Source: Evansella halocellulosilytica (GTDB lineage: Bacteria; Bacillota; Bacilli; Bacillales; Salisediminibacteriaceae). Taken from it: a DNA stretch of 64,000 nt. The stretch lies in NCBI RefSeq assembly GCF_002335745.1, contig NZ_NIST01000001.1, positions 3,217,295-3,281,294 on the forward strand, read 5' to 3'. Positions 35,288 through 45,540 of this stretch are shown here, piece by piece (positions within the stretch are counted from its first letter, which is position 1; each line of letters begins with the position of its first letter). Under the pieces are notes generated by a model. That model was not told the origin of the DNA, did not search any database, and saw only the letters and a program-made list of their open reading frames with translations. The translations under genes were made by a program, and so were the position numbers.

Positions 35288-36910
35288 ATGAGCAACCAAA
35301 CGGTCACTTTCCAAGATTATACCATGAATCAGCTGTATCTTCCTATGGATTTTTCCGATTTAATTCCTGAAGATCACGTTGCTCGGATCGTAAGCGACAT
35401 GATCGATGCCCTGGACGACCAGCTGTTTTTTGATGTGTATAAAGGAGGCGGTCGCCCCGCCTACCACTCGAAAATGATGGCGAAAATCGTCTTGTACGGA
35501 TACACACAGGGGCTCTTTTCCGCCCGTGCCATCGAAGGCGCTCTGAGAGAACACTTGCCTATGATGTGGCTTTCCGCCAGCCAAGCGCCCGATTTTAACA
35601 CGATTAACCGGTTTCGTTCAGAACGCTGTAAGCCGTTGATGGATGCCTTATATTCGGAGATGGTCCAGCTACTGATAGAAGAAGGGTATGTCGATGGAAA
35701 GGACTATTTTCTCGACGGCACCAAGATTGAGGCTAATGCCAACAAGTACACGTTTGTCTGGCGCAAAAGTACCGAGGGCTACGAAGAAAAACTGCAGTCG
35801 AAAATCGTGGAAAATCTTCAGGCGATTGAAGACGCCATCGCGTTCGATATCGACTCCCTGAAACGAAAAGATGACACATTTCCACGCGAACGTATCTCCC
35901 GAGAAGCCCTGGAAGAAGTCGCTCATCAAGTCGAACAGGAACTCAAGGCGCAGGACGATGCCATCGAAGACGCCGACACGGTCGATGAAAAACGGGCGAA
36001 GAAACAAGCTGTCAAATCACTGCACCAGTTTCATAAAGCGTTAACGAAAGATTACCTCCCTCGTCTAGAGAAATACGAAACCCAAATGGGGGTTTTTGGG
36101 GACCGCAATAGTTATTCGAAGACGGACGTTGATGCCACGTTTATGCGCATGAAAGACGATCACATGATGAACGGTCAGCTCAAAGCCGGTTACAATATCC
36201 AGGCCGGCACGCAGGACCAGTTTATTCTCCATTATTCCATTCATCAGAGTCCAACGGACGCTCGGTTGCTTGTCCCCCATTGGGAGAGTTTGAAAGAAAC
36301 CGGACGGCATCTGCCGGATAACCTGATTGCGGACGCAGGCTATGGAAGTGAACCGAACTATATGTATCTCACCGAACAGGAAGACCTGCATACATTGATC
36401 CCGTACAACACCTATGAACAGGAACAGAAACGATCGTTTTCGAAAAGAGCGTATCATCCGCACAACTGGACGTACGATGAGAAAGACGATCTATACTGGT
36501 GCCCGAACCAGCGGAAAGTGACGTTTCGCCACTATCGTCGAGGAACGGATAAACATGGCTATACCCGAGACTTTAAAATCTATGAATGTGAGTCCTGTGA
36601 AGGTTGCCCGTTTAAAGCGGACTGTACCACCGCCAAAGGCAACCGGAAAGTCTATTACAATCCGGTGTATGAAGAGTTAAAGGCGAAAGAAGCAAACAAA
36701 CTGAAAAGCGATGACGGACGAACACTCTACGCGCGCCGAAAAACGGACGTGGAGAGTGTATTTGGTCATGTCAAACAAAACCTAGGCTTCCAGCGATTCC
36801 ACCTGCGGGGACTGAAAAAAGTCCACGTTGAGTTCGGTTGGGTGGCCATGGCTCACAACATACGAAAGGTGGCGGCGGGAAAACGCCACCAAAAGAAACA
36901 AACAGCATAA
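35288..36910 (+). CDS. IS1182-family transposase
   Basis: DDE transposase, 540 residues. N-terminal DUF772-like part (YTMNQLYLPMDFSDLIPEDH, GGRPAYHSKMMAKIVLYGYT), then [19 protein letters not shown], a charged linker (170-270), [42 protein letters not shown] and ESVFGHVKQNLGFQRFHLRG. ATG 35288 comes directly after the leader hairpin. Intact reading frame. Confidence 0.96.
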   Translation: MSNQTVTFQDYTMNQLYLPMDFSDLIPEDHVARIVSDMIDALDDQLFFDVYKGGGRPAYHSKMMAKIVLYGYTQGLFSARAIEGALREHLPMMWLSASQAPDFNTINRFRSERCKPLMDALYSEMVQLLIEEGYVDGKDYFLDGTKIEANANKYTFVWRKSTEGYEEKLQSKIVENLQAIEDAIAFDIDSLKRKDDTFPRERISREALEEVAHQVEQELKAQDDAIEDADTVDEKRAKKQAVKSLHQFHKALTKDYLPRLEKYETQMGVFGDRNSYSKTDVDATFMRMKDDHMMNGQLKAGYNIQAGTQDQFILHYSIHQSPTDARLLVPHWESLKETGRHLPDNLIADAGYGSEPNYMYLTEQEDLHTLIPYNTYEQEQKRSFSKRAYHPHNWTYDEKDDLYWCPNQRKVTFRHYRRGTDKHGYTRDFKIYECESCEGCPFKADCTTAKGNRKVYYNPVYEELKAKEANKLKSDDGRTLYARRKTDVESVFGHVKQNLGFQRFHLRGLKKVHVEFGWVAMAHNIRKVAAGKRHQKKQTA

Positions 36911-37030
36911 ACAGGATTAAAAAATACCATGGTCACCATCTCGATGAATGGCGTCCATGGTATTTTACGCTAAGGGCTTTTGATACAGCCCCACTCTTTT
37001 TAACTAGGTATTGTTCAAGACTTTGTTAAG

Positions 37031-37696
37031 TTAAATATGAATTTCAATGTCAGCTTCATCACGCAGGTGTTCTACGTATTTCGTCTGTTTAAGTTGAGTT
37101 TCAATCTCATCTTGAAGTTCTTCAAACTCACCAATATCTTCGTCCTGAACAGCCATCTGTTCGTAATACTCTCTCATTTCATCTTCAGAAACTTCAATTT
37201 CTTCTTCATCTAGATGATCTAATGAAAGGAGCTCTTGAACTAACACCATTTCACGAATTTCTTCTCTTAAGGATTCTTCAGTATAATTTTGCATTTCTAA
37301 AGCTTGTTCAAATTCTTCTTCTGAAAAACTACCTTTAATTTGTTCGAACTCTATATCAACTTCTTCTTCAGAAGCTTCAATATTTTGGTTTTCAGCTTCT
37401 TGCAATAACACTTTTTGAGTTACGAGTTCATCTAGAATACTTTGACGCATTTGCGAAAGTAGCTCTTGATTTTCCTCATCTTCAAAGTCAATTCCTTGTT
37501 GGGCATAAAGCTCTTCTAATTGGTTTAATTGTTGGTTGATTTCACTCATAGGAACGTCTTCACCATTAATTGTAGCTGCTGGTTCTGAATCCTCTGCTCC
37601 GTTGCTTGCACCATCGTTGTCTTCACCACATGCAGCTAAAGCTAAGACAGTCGTCAATGAGATAGCAAGCAGAAAATTCCGCTTGATTTTGTTCAT
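37031..37696 (-). CDS. SurA N-terminal-like lipoprotein without PPIase domain
   Basis: 221 residues from the ATG at 37696, which follows AAAGGTGG at proper distance (the ATG at 37708 touches it). Lipoprotein signal with LALAAC, then a highly acidic helical domain of SurA/PrsA N-terminal type: TINGEDVPMSEINQQLNQLE, ILDELVTQKVLLQEAENQ, ISEEEVD-like pattern. No parvulin domain follows, so it would be a holdase-type chaperone at most. Net charge is strongly negative (many Glu runs). Confidence 0.75.
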   Translation of the reverse strand: MNKIKRNFLLAISLTTVLALAACGEDNDGASNGAEDSEPAATINGEDVPMSEINQQLNQLEELYAQQGIDFEDEENQELLSQMRQSILDELVTQKVLLQEAENQNIEASEEEVDIEFEQIKGSFSEEEFEQALEMQNYTEESLREEIREMVLVQELLSLDHLDEEEIEVSEDEMREYYEQMAVQDEDIGEFEELQDEIETQLKQTKYVEHLRDEADIEIHI

Positions 37697-37851
37697 TAAA
37701 ACATCCACCTTTCTATTTTATCAATGTAAAGAGTAAGTTCTTCAACATTAACTAACACTTTACCATAACAGAATACCTAAATTCAATTTTGTAAATCTAA
37801 AAAATAATGGAGGGGAAAAAACAGCTCCTCCTTGCAACATAAAATATGAAG

Positions 37852-39441
37852 TTATAGGCTAAGTTCAATTGGCAATGCAAATTTTAAATCTTCAACTTTA
37901 GTTAATGAATTAATTTGTTCAAATGTACATTCTTTATCCACAGAAAGGAGCATGACAGCTTCCCCACCTTGCTTATTTCTGCCTACTTGCATAGAAGCAA
38001 TGTTAATGTTTTTTTCACCTAAAAGTTGTCCTACTTTTCCAATCACCCCAGGCTTATCGATGTGCTGAATAAATAAATTGTGTTTTTGAGGTTGAAAATC
38101 AATCGAAAAATGGTTTAGACGAATAATTCTTGGTCCCAATTCGCTGTGGAAAGTACCGAATAATTGTAAGGTATTATTTTCACCATATACTTTAGCTTTA
38201 ACTAAATTCGTAAACCCTTTCGAATCTTTATCATAGGACTGGCTTATTTTAATATGCCGTTCATTTGCAATGTAAATGGCATTCACATCATTTACATGCT
38301 GATCAATTCTGCTTCGAAAGAATCCAGATAGAAAACGGCGTTGTAAAAGGCTTGTTTCATCGAGATTTACTTCACCAGAAAATGATATTTCAACCTCTTT
38401 GACAGGCTCTTTCATTAATTGTGAAGCCATTTCCCCCATTGTTTCCAAAAATGGATAAAAAGAAACCGTTTTATCTGAATGTCTGTGATCAGTAATAGGT
38501 AAGTTTATTGAACTACGCAGTTGTTTACCTTCAAAAAAATGACGAATTTCTTCAGAAACTTGTAGAGCAACATTTTCTTGAGCTTCAATTGTTGATGCAG
38601 CTATATGTGGAGTCGTAATGACTTCACTGAGTTTAGTTAACGGATTATCATGTACGGGTTCGCTTTTAAAAACGTCCAATGCAGCTCCTTTAACATGTCC
38701 TGACACAATTGCATCATAAAGAGAAGTTTCACATATAATTCCTCCTCTTGCACAATTGATGACGTAGGCACCTTTTTTTACCTTCTTAAATTCTTCTTTA
38801 GCAATTAATCCGTCAGTTTCTTTTGTAAGCGGTGTATGAACGGTAATAATATCACTTACTTTTAACAATTCATCAAGACTTACGGCCGTTACATGGAAGT
38901 CTTTCGCTTTTTCTGCAGGTAGAAAAGGATCATAAACATAAATGCTCATTTGAAACGCTGCAGCTCGTTTAGCAAGTTCGGCACCAATTTTTCCAAACCC
39001 GATAATTCCGAGATTTTTTTCATTTAACTCGGTTCCTTGAAACCTTTTGCGGTCCCACAATCCGTTTTCCATTGAGGCATTTGCTTGAGGGATATTTCTT
39101 AATAAAGATATCATCATTGCAAAAGTATGTTCTGCAGTAGAAATCGTATTGCCATTTGGAGCATTGATGACGACAATACCTTTTTCTGTTGCTGCTTCTA
39201 TATCAATATTATCAACACCTACACCAGCTCGACCAATTATTTTGAGGCGAGTAAGTGTTTCAAGGTGATTTCTCCTTATCGTAGTACCACTCCTGACAAT
39301 AATCCCGTCTATTTCAGAGTGTGGAATACTTGTTTCCTCGAGGTTTTCAAAAACTACACGGATCATGGGATCATTCAGCAATGGTTTAAGACCATCTTTG
39401 CTCATTGGGTCAGATATTAATATTGTTTTGACGTTCATCAT
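37852..39441 (-). CDS. serA: D-3-phosphoglycerate dehydrogenase
   Basis: First step of serine synthesis (3-phosphoglycerate to 3-phosphohydroxypyruvate, NAD). 529 residues: catalytic/NAD domains with [30 protein letters not shown] and [16 protein letters not shown], intervening domain, and a C-terminal ACT domain ([20 protein letters not shown]) for serine feedback. AAGGAGG precedes the ATG. A preceding T-box was looked for and not seen. Confidence 0.96.
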   Translation of the reverse strand: MMNVKTILISDPMSKDGLKPLLNDPMIRVVFENLEETSIPHSEIDGIIVRSGTTIRRNHLETLTRLKIIGRAGVGVDNIDIEAATEKGIVVINAPNGNTISTAEHTFAMMISLLRNIPQANASMENGLWDRKRFQGTELNEKNLGIIGFGKIGAELAKRAAAFQMSIYVYDPFLPAEKAKDFHVTAVSLDELLKVSDIITVHTPLTKETDGLIAKEEFKKVKKGAYVINCARGGIICETSLYDAIVSGHVKGAALDVFKSEPVHDNPLTKLSEVITTPHIAASTIEAQENVALQVSEEIRHFFEGKQLRSSINLPITDHRHSDKTVSFYPFLETMGEMASQLMKEPVKEVEISFSGEVNLDETSLLQRRFLSGFFRSRIDQHVNDVNAIYIANERHIKISQSYDKDSKGFTNLVKAKVYGENNTLQLFGTFHSELGPRIIRLNHFSIDFQPQKHNLFIQHIDKPGVIGKVGQLLGEKNINIASMQVGRNKQGGEAVMLLSVDKECTFEQINSLTKVEDLKFALPIELSL

Positions 39442-39582
39442 AAAAGCCTCCTTAAACTCGGGTTATATCAATATACAATATCACATTGTCAGAATTTTCT
39501 CATTCAAAAACCTAGGAAACATGAAAAAAATTTCTTGATCATATATTGAGATATAAAATAGTGAAAGGTGCTGAAAAATAAT

Positions 39583-40644
39583 ATGGAGATTTATAAAGTG
39601 AATGTCGGTGATACACTTCACAGAGTTGCCTGTCATCATCACGTCCGGGTAAATCAATTGTTAGAGGTAAACCCATTCCTTATAGATAAAAAAAGCTATA
39701 TACAGCCAGGACTTCAAATACGAATACCTGAAAAAAAATCGAGGATAATAGAAGAGGAAGGGGTGTGCTTAAAAGAGTTTTCTCCCTTTGACATATCAGA
39801 TTACATAGAGAAGTGGTCTAAATTAAAGCATGGCCAAATTCAATGTTCAATAGTAGGTTATAGTGTCATGAATTATCCAATTTATTTAGTTAAGGTTGGG
39901 AGAGGAAGTAAAGAAATATTTTATTCAGGAGGTTGGCATTCAAACGAATGGATGACGAGTAAATTTTTGACAGAGTGGGCAGATGATATTATAAATGCTC
40001 TAGCAAATAATAAGTCATATTATCATTTAAATATTGCTGATTTATTTGAAGAGATTACTTTATACATCGTCTTCATGGTAAACCCAGATGGAGTTCTGCT
40101 CGTTCAGCAAGGTAATTATCCTAAGCATCCTTACTATCATGAAATCAATCGAATAAACAAAGGGTGTCAAACATTTGATCATTGGTCAGCTAATATAAGA
40201 GGGGTAGATTTAAACCATCAATGGCCAGCTGGCTGGGAAAAAGAAGCTGATGAAAGCCCGCAACAACCGTGGCCACGTCATTATAGCGGCAGTAATCCAC
40301 TGACCGAGCCAGAAGTTAAGGCAATATACCGTTTAACAAAACAAGCTAATTTTTCACACGTATTAGCCTTTCATTCGCAAGGTCAGTTGATCTATTGGGG
40401 TTACCGTAACTTAGAGCCTGAAACGAGTAAAACTATGGTTGAACGATTGTCATTACAAAGCTCATATGTTCCGGTTAGAACGGCTGACAGTGATGGGGGC
40501 TATAAAGATTGGTTTATTCAAGAAACTGGAAGACCAGGTTTTACTATTGAAGTCGGAACAGGAATAAACCCACTGCCATTTCGAGCATACGGGGAAATTT
40601 GGTCAAATAATGTTCTATTAGCAAATGAAGGATTATTAATTTAA
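39583..40644 (+). CDS. LysM-M14 peptidase (gamma-D-glutamyl-L-diamino acid endopeptidase I-like)
   Basis: 353 residues. N-terminal LysM (EIYKVNVGDTLHRVACHHHV, residues 2-50) binds peptidoglycan; the rest is an M14 zinc carboxypeptidase with HxxE zinc ligands in GGWHSNEWMTS, substrate-binding GVDLNHQWPAGWEKEA, third zinc histidine in LAFHSQGQLIYWGY and catalytic glutamate in GFTIEVGTGINPLP. This architecture matches endopeptidase I / B. subtilis YqgT, which cuts spore peptide side chains. No signal peptide is evident. ATG 39583; AAAGGTG is 12 bases upstream. Confidence 0.88.
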   Translation: MEIYKVNVGDTLHRVACHHHVRVNQLLEVNPFLIDKKSYIQPGLQIRIPEKKSRIIEEEGVCLKEFSPFDISDYIEKWSKLKHGQIQCSIVGYSVMNYPIYLVKVGRGSKEIFYSGGWHSNEWMTSKFLTEWADDIINALANNKSYYHLNIADLFEEITLYIVFMVNPDGVLLVQQGNYPKHPYYHEINRINKGCQTFDHWSANIRGVDLNHQWPAGWEKEADESPQQPWPRHYSGSNPLTEPEVKAIYRLTKQANFSHVLAFHSQGQLIYWGYRNLEPETSKTMVERLSLQSSYVPVRTADSDGGYKDWFIQETGRPGFTIEVGTGINPLPFRAYGEIWSNNVLLANEGLLI

Positions 40645-40689
40645 AATATATAAACTCTTAATCGTCGACTAAAAAATAGGTTTTAAAAG

Positions 40690-40804
40690 AAAGAAGCTGA
40701 CTCAAAAGTGCCTCTTCTCTCCATTATCTATAACAAGATCCAGTTGAGGATCATCTGGAATCTTGTATTGGAGGTTCCTGGCAATTTAATGAGTCAGCCT
40801 CTTG
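40690..40804. repeat. MITE-like perfect-ended hairpin element
   Basis: Ends AAGAAGCTGACTCAAAAGTG (left) and, read on the other strand, AAGAGGCTGACTCATTAAAT (right) are similar inverted repeats of IS1182-type. Inside, CAAGATCCAG and CTGGAATCTTG pair. The whole 115 bases folds back on itself between the convergent peptidase and ferredoxin genes, so it can also end transcription both ways. No coding capacity. Confidence 0.65.
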
Positions 40805-40810
40805 TAATAT

Positions 40811-41167
<357 letters not shown>

Positions 41168-41376
41168 TTATTTTATTGTAAATGTTCCCGATTGACATTT
41201 CAATAAAAATATCATAGGAGCAAGGAAGCAATCCTAATACATGTCTTAATTAAGAGGTATCGAAAAATAAATGTGCTGTAAGTGAAGTGTATATTAAGAT
41301 ATATGTTTTAAGTAGCTTCTACGTTAAATCCTTTTTATAATAGGTATAAAGATAGATTAGTGAAGGAGTAATAAAT

Positions 41377-42441
41377 ATGAGTAGTATTAGCTGGCTATTA
41401 TTAAAGGTGATGAATCAGATAGGCAGTGAACGGTCTTTTAATGGAATATACTATTTACTGAGCGGAAAGAAATCATTTCAAACAATTCAAGATGCTAAAC
41501 TTTTTCATTGTACGCAGTATGTCGGATCATTAAAGTCCGTTGAGAAAAATGTATTCGATCAAATTATAAAAGAAGGAGATAAAAAAGGGTGGTTTCATTA
41601 CATAAAAAAAGACCATGCTCATTTATCTGACACCGGAATTAGGTCATTGGAATTGTTTGAACAAGTTTATCAAATACCTAAGTATTATAACGGTGCAAAA
41701 TATGAATGGAACGATTCAGCCACCATTTTTTGGAACAGACTTTCTTTATTAGTACAGACCGTTTCATTTTTAGAGCGTGATATTCGTCATTTTATACCAG
41801 TTAGTTATGATCGAAATATTCAATTATTTACGAAAGATGTTATTAAAAAGTGTCATATGCCTTTACATGAATTAAATAAACAGCTTTTTGATGAAATGTT
41901 CCAAATACTTAACCTTTTTTCGGAATTGGAAGCGTGGTTATTTGTACAAAGGTTAACATCACCAGATAGAACGGGGAGAACATTTTTACAGCTCTCAAAT
42001 CACTTTAACGATGATTCAAACTATGCAAAACTAATCTTTCAAAGTGTAATTCATCGAATACTTCAATTGCTAAATCATCATCAATATCCTATTCTAAACT
42101 TGTTGTACCCTGAATCAGAGTTTCAAGGAATAACAGAAACGGCAAAAGTGACAAATAGACTTTTAATAAATAACAATATTGATGATATCGCCAAGATAAG
42201 AAATTTGAAGAGGAGTACGATCGAAGACCATATTATTGAATTAGCAATATATGATCCTGATTTTCCTGTTGAGTCGTTTGTTAACCGAAGTCAAGTACAA
42301 GCTATTTTATATGCGTCTAACATGTTACAAACGAAAAAGCTTAAAAAAATAAATGAACATTTTAGTGGGGAATTTTCTTATTTTGAAATTAGGCTTGCAT
42401 TATCGACGGGGGAGAGCTTGGAGGGAAAAGATGAATCTTGA
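41377..42441 (+). CDS. ypbB: YpbB, helix-turn-helix protein upstream of recQ
   Basis: 354 residues, function unknown. The C-terminal ~90 residues carry an HTH_40-type helicase-associated domain (LLINNNIDDIAKIRNLKRST, IEDHIIELAIYDPDFPVESF); the N-terminal part is mixed with no clear motif. GAAGGAG precedes the ATG. Overlaps recQ by 11 bases, so the two probably act together. Confidence 0.85.
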   Translation: MSSISWLLLKVMNQIGSERSFNGIYYLLSGKKSFQTIQDAKLFHCTQYVGSLKSVEKNVFDQIIKEGDKKGWFHYIKKDHAHLSDTGIRSLELFEQVYQIPKYYNGAKYEWNDSATIFWNRLSLLVQTVSFLERDIRHFIPVSYDRNIQLFTKDVIKKCHMPLHELNKQLFDEMFQILNLFSELEAWLFVQRLTSPDRTGRTFLQLSNHFNDDSNYAKLIFQSVIHRILQLLNHHQYPILNLLYPESEFQGITETAKVTNRLLINNNIDDIAKIRNLKRSTIEDHIIELAIYDPDFPVESFVNRSQVQAILYASNMLQTKKLKKINEHFSGEFSYFEIRLALSTGESLEGKDES

Positions 42442-43978
42442 AGAAATTCTATATGAGAAGTTTGGATATACTCAATTTCGAAGTGGACAAAAAGAAGTGA
42501 TCGAAGCTGCGCTTAATCGGAATGATGTGTTAGCTATACTGCCAACTGGAACAGGTAAAACACTATGCTATCAATTTCCGTCAATGCTTCAAGAAGGAAT
42601 GACAATTGTTGTTTCGCCCTTATTGTCGCTCATGGAAGATCAAGTTCATCAATTAAGAGCTTACGGTGATAAGAGGGTCGTTCAACTAAACAGTCTTTTA
42701 TCTTTTAAAGAAAGAAGAACGACATTACATAATCTAACGAATCATTCTATGGTATTTACTTCACCAGAGATGTTATCTAATGAATATGTAATATCTGCTT
42801 TAGTCAAATACGATATTGGTTTATTCGTCGTTGACGAAGCTCATTGTATATCACAATGGGGGCATGAATTTCGCACCGACTATTTGCGGTTAATGCTTGT
42901 AAGAGAAAGGCTAGGGAATCCGCCATGTTTGGCATTAACTGCCACTGCGACTAAAAGTGTTGAAGCTGATATTATTAAACGCTTAGGCATGGAAAAACCA
43001 GCTGTACTCCGATATCCAGTAAACCGAAATGAAATTGGATTAGTAACAGATCGAGTTAAGAATAAAGATGAAAAAGATGAACAACTCATAAGATGGCTAA
43101 AAAATCTAAAAAAACCGGGAATCATTTATGTGGGGACACGTAATGAAGCTGAACGTCTTCAATGTTTAATGCATAATAATCATTTCACGAATACTTCCTA
43201 TTATCATGCTGGCCTAACTAAGGAGGACAGGCTTCTAGTTCAAAATCAATTTATTAATGATGAATTGGACTGGATCGTTGCTACTAATGCCTTTGGAATG
43301 GGGATTAATAAAAGTAATATACGTTCAATTATTCATATGTACTTACCACCATCTTTTGAACAGTATGTACAAGAAATTGGCAGAGCAGGAAGAGATGGTA
43401 ACCATAGTACTGCTGTTTGTATTTTCTCAAAAGAAGACCGTAACTTGCCAATCAATTTTATTCAACGTGAATTTCCTGCTAAACAGGAATTTGAAGGATG
43501 GTTCTATACTGGAAAAGGCAGTTATCTAACAGAACAATTAAAAGTAAAACCTAACGAAATAAAAGAACTTTTTCAAATTGATGAAACAATTTGGCGCATG
43601 GTTCTGTTTTATTTGGAGGAAGAATCGATTCTCGTAGATGGAGAAATTATTGTAAACAACATAACTAATTCGTCGATACAAAGAATAATTGAGCATTTTA
43701 TGAATCGAGCGAATGAAAAACTAGAGAGATTTTTAAAATTTGAACAATACATATTTTCTCGAAGCTGCCTCCGAAAAGGCCTTTTGCATTACTTTAATGA
43801 TCACAATGTTAAGGTAGAAGAGAAAAAGTGTTGCTCAAATTGTCATGATATGAAAGTATTCATAGATGAAAACGAGGAAGAGATAAGGCATAATCGGCAA
43901 TCTGTAGTTAACAATTCATATGCTTTATGGGAAAAAGAGCTTGCACAAATCTTTAATAGATCGATGAGTGTAAAATAA
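42431..43978 (+). CDS. recQ: ATP-dependent DNA helicase RecQ (short form)
   Basis: 3'-5' DNA helicase of recombination and fork repair. 515 residues: Walker A in ILPTGTGKTLCYQFPSML, DEAH box in VVDEAHCISQWGHEFRTDYL, LALTATATKSVEADI, motif VI in VQEIGRAGRDGNHSTAV, and a zinc-binding RQC part (SCLRKGLLHYF, KKCCSNCHD). No HRDC domain is present, typical of the YpbC/RecQ short type. ATG 42431 follows GGAGGG. Confidence 0.94.
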   Translation: MNLEEILYEKFGYTQFRSGQKEVIEAALNRNDVLAILPTGTGKTLCYQFPSMLQEGMTIVVSPLLSLMEDQVHQLRAYGDKRVVQLNSLLSFKERRTTLHNLTNHSMVFTSPEMLSNEYVISALVKYDIGLFVVDEAHCISQWGHEFRTDYLRLMLVRERLGNPPCLALTATATKSVEADIIKRLGMEKPAVLRYPVNRNEIGLVTDRVKNKDEKDEQLIRWLKNLKKPGIIYVGTRNEAERLQCLMHNNHFTNTSYYHAGLTKEDRLLVQNQFINDELDWIVATNAFGMGINKSNIRSIIHMYLPPSFEQYVQEIGRAGRDGNHSTAVCIFSKEDRNLPINFIQREFPAKQEFEGWFYTGKGSYLTEQLKVKPNEIKELFQIDETIWRMVLFYLEEESILVDGEIIVNNITNSSIQRIIEHFMNRANEKLERFLKFEQYIFSRSCLRKGLLHYFNDHNVKVEEKKCCSNCHDMKVFIDENEEEIRHNRQSVVNNSYALWEKELAQIFNRSMSVK

Positions 43979-43989
43979 CGGAGGAAAAT

Positions 43990-44559
43990 GTGAATAAACA
44001 ATCTGAAATTGTAAAAAGGCTAACTGACCGTGAGCTACTACTGAATGTATATTTAACCCAGCTAATGATTTTATCAATAAGTATAGGGTTGAGCTGGTTG
44101 TTGTTTAATGACTGGTTAGCCGTCTTTCAGCTAATTAAATGGAATGTCAATCATGCATTAATTGGTCTAGCAGGGGGACTGTTTGTCGTTATTTTAGAAA
44201 TCATTTTAATAAAAGTACTACCTTCTGACTGGTTTGATGATGGTGGAATAAACGATCGAATTTTTAAAAGAATCTCTCCGATACATATTGCGATATTGTC
44301 ATTAACAGTAGCCTTTTGTGAGGAACTATTATTTAGAGGTGTCTTACAAACGAGTTTCGGGATAGTGATCGCTTCAATTATTTTTGCTGTTATCCATTTT
44401 CGTTATATGCATAAACTATTTTTATTTACGTTTACGATTATTCTTAGCTTTTTCTTAGGTGGGATCTACTATTATACAAATAATTTATTGCCGGTTATCA
44501 TCGCACACTTTTTAATCGACTTTATATTAGGATTACTGATTAGGTATCGTATACTATGA
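43990..44559 (+). CDS. ypbD: CPBP family intramembrane metalloprotease YpbD
   Basis: 189 residues, about six membrane helices. The CAAX/CPBP motifs are VAFCEELLFRGVLQT (EExxxR), IIFAVIHFRYMHK and VIIAHFLIDFILG. GTG start preceded by GGAGG. Same length and position as B. subtilis YpbD. Confidence 0.9.
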   Translation: MNKQSEIVKRLTDRELLLNVYLTQLMILSISIGLSWLLFNDWLAVFQLIKWNVNHALIGLAGGLFVVILEIILIKVLPSDWFDDGGINDRIFKRISPIHIAILSLTVAFCEELLFRGVLQTSFGIVIASIIFAVIHFRYMHKLFLFTFTIILSFFLGGIYYYTNNLLPVIIAHFLIDFILGLLIRYRIL

Positions 44560-44628
44560 AAGATTAATAACGAAATAAACCGGAAGTATAGGTGAATATC
44601 GTGTTATATTACTGAGGGGGAAATAGAC

Positions 44629-44895
44629 ATGAGGAAGACGCAGGAAGATATATCGTCTAACTTAGGAAAGCAAGAGTCAGAGTATGAGATAGAGGATGAA
44701 AACTCAATTGATGTGCTGAATTTACCTTCAAGAAAAGAGATCCATCAACAACCTAAAGAAAATGAAAGAAAAAGATATCGAAGAAAGAAAAAAAAGCAAC
44801 AGAGTTTTCCACTAGTGAGGATTTTAGTTATTCTTTTTTTCATATTAGTTACACTCGTAATTACGTACCCTTTATGGATAGACAAAATTATATAG
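44629..44895 (+). CDS. Short YpbE-like membrane protein lacking LysM
   Basis: 88 residues: acidic then strongly basic cytoplasmic segment (NERKRYRRKKKKQQ), one membrane helix (65-84), then four residues. Position between ypbD and ypbF and the N-terminal layout suggest YpbE, but YpbE in B. subtilis continues with an external LysM domain of which no trace follows here. GAGGGGGAAATAGAC precedes the ATG. Confidence 0.6.
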   Translation: MRKTQEDISSNLGKQESEYEIEDENSIDVLNLPSRKEIHQQPKENERKRYRRKKKKQQSFPLVRILVILFFILVTLVITYPLWIDKII

Positions 44896-44964
44896 GAAAA
44901 GACGGGTATAACCAGTCCACTTTGCATATAGATGTATTATCTATATAAGAAAGGTGGAATATCA

Positions 44965-45402
44965 ATGCAAGTCGGCTCGGAAGAAAAAGATCAGCTCGCA
45001 TATCATACAGTTGTCGAGCAAGCCTTGATTAAAGCAAAAGTAAAAGAACAAAAAGCGGAAAAAAATCTCATGAATGCAGGTTATATGTTTTTCGTCTTAT
45101 TGTTTATAGTCATTGCATACGGTATTTATTCATTTATTTATACGAAACAAGTCGAAGCATATATTACACACATATTGTCAGATCAATTATTAATATTTCT
45201 TCTATTTTTACTAGCAATTAGTTTTTTTTACATGAAAGTAAAAAAAGATAAACTTGACAAAGCAGAAAAAGATTATGAAGAATTATTAGAAGATATCATC
45301 GACCGTGCTCCTGAAATATGGCCATCTTCATATAAGAGTAAACATATAAATCGATTACACGAATTAAAAGATAAACACGATATTAATTTATTTCATAAGT
45401 AA
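44965..45402 (+). CDS. ypbF: YpbF (DUF2663) membrane protein
   Basis: 145 residues: N-terminal helical region (TVVEQALIKAKVKEQKAEKN), two membrane helices (47-67, 80-98) and a charged C-terminal coil. AGAAAGGTGG before the ATG at 44965 supports this start; the frame is open to 44932. Function unknown. Confidence 0.82.
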   Translation: MQVGSEEKDQLAYHTVVEQALIKAKVKEQKAEKNLMNAGYMFFVLLFIVIAYGIYSFIYTKQVEAYITHILSDQLLIFLLFLLAISFFYMKVKKDKLDKAEKDYEELLEDIIDRAPEIWPSSYKSKHINRLHELKDKHDINLFHK

Positions 45403-45420
45403 AAGCGAAATATATGAACA

Positions 45421-45475
45421 AGTACTCGGCTCATTAGCGTCCAATTAAAAAGGTATGAGCCTGGTACTTTTTTTC
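45421..45475 (+). terminator. Terminator after ypbF
   Basis: AGTACTCGGCTCAT (45421) pairs with ATGAGCCTGGTACT (45455-45468) followed by a T run. Confidence 0.85.
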
Positions 45476-45540
45476 GTTTTGCAGATCGCAAATCAGCAAG
45501 GTTCTTCAATTATGTGTGAGCCCAGCTAAAGGGCGAGCTT

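Larger units (their letters stand above)
35154..36995 (+). mobile_element. Intact IS1182-family insertion sequence (IS copy 1)
   Basis: Terminal inverted repeats AGTGGGGCTGTATCAAAAG (35154-35172) and CTTTTGATACAGCCCCACT (36977-36995) match over 19 bases. Hairpins lie inside each end: AAAAGGTCAT/ATGACCTTTT (35168) and ATACCATGG/CCATGGTAT (36926-36965). One full transposase lies between. GC content and codon use are clearly higher than in neighbouring genes, a sign of recent arrival. No convincing target duplication was identified. Confidence 0.93.

Noticed and set aside
39442-39582. T-box or other riboswitch before serA
   Set aside because: The 5' leader is short and lacks the T-box AGGGTGGNACCGCG block and a terminator.
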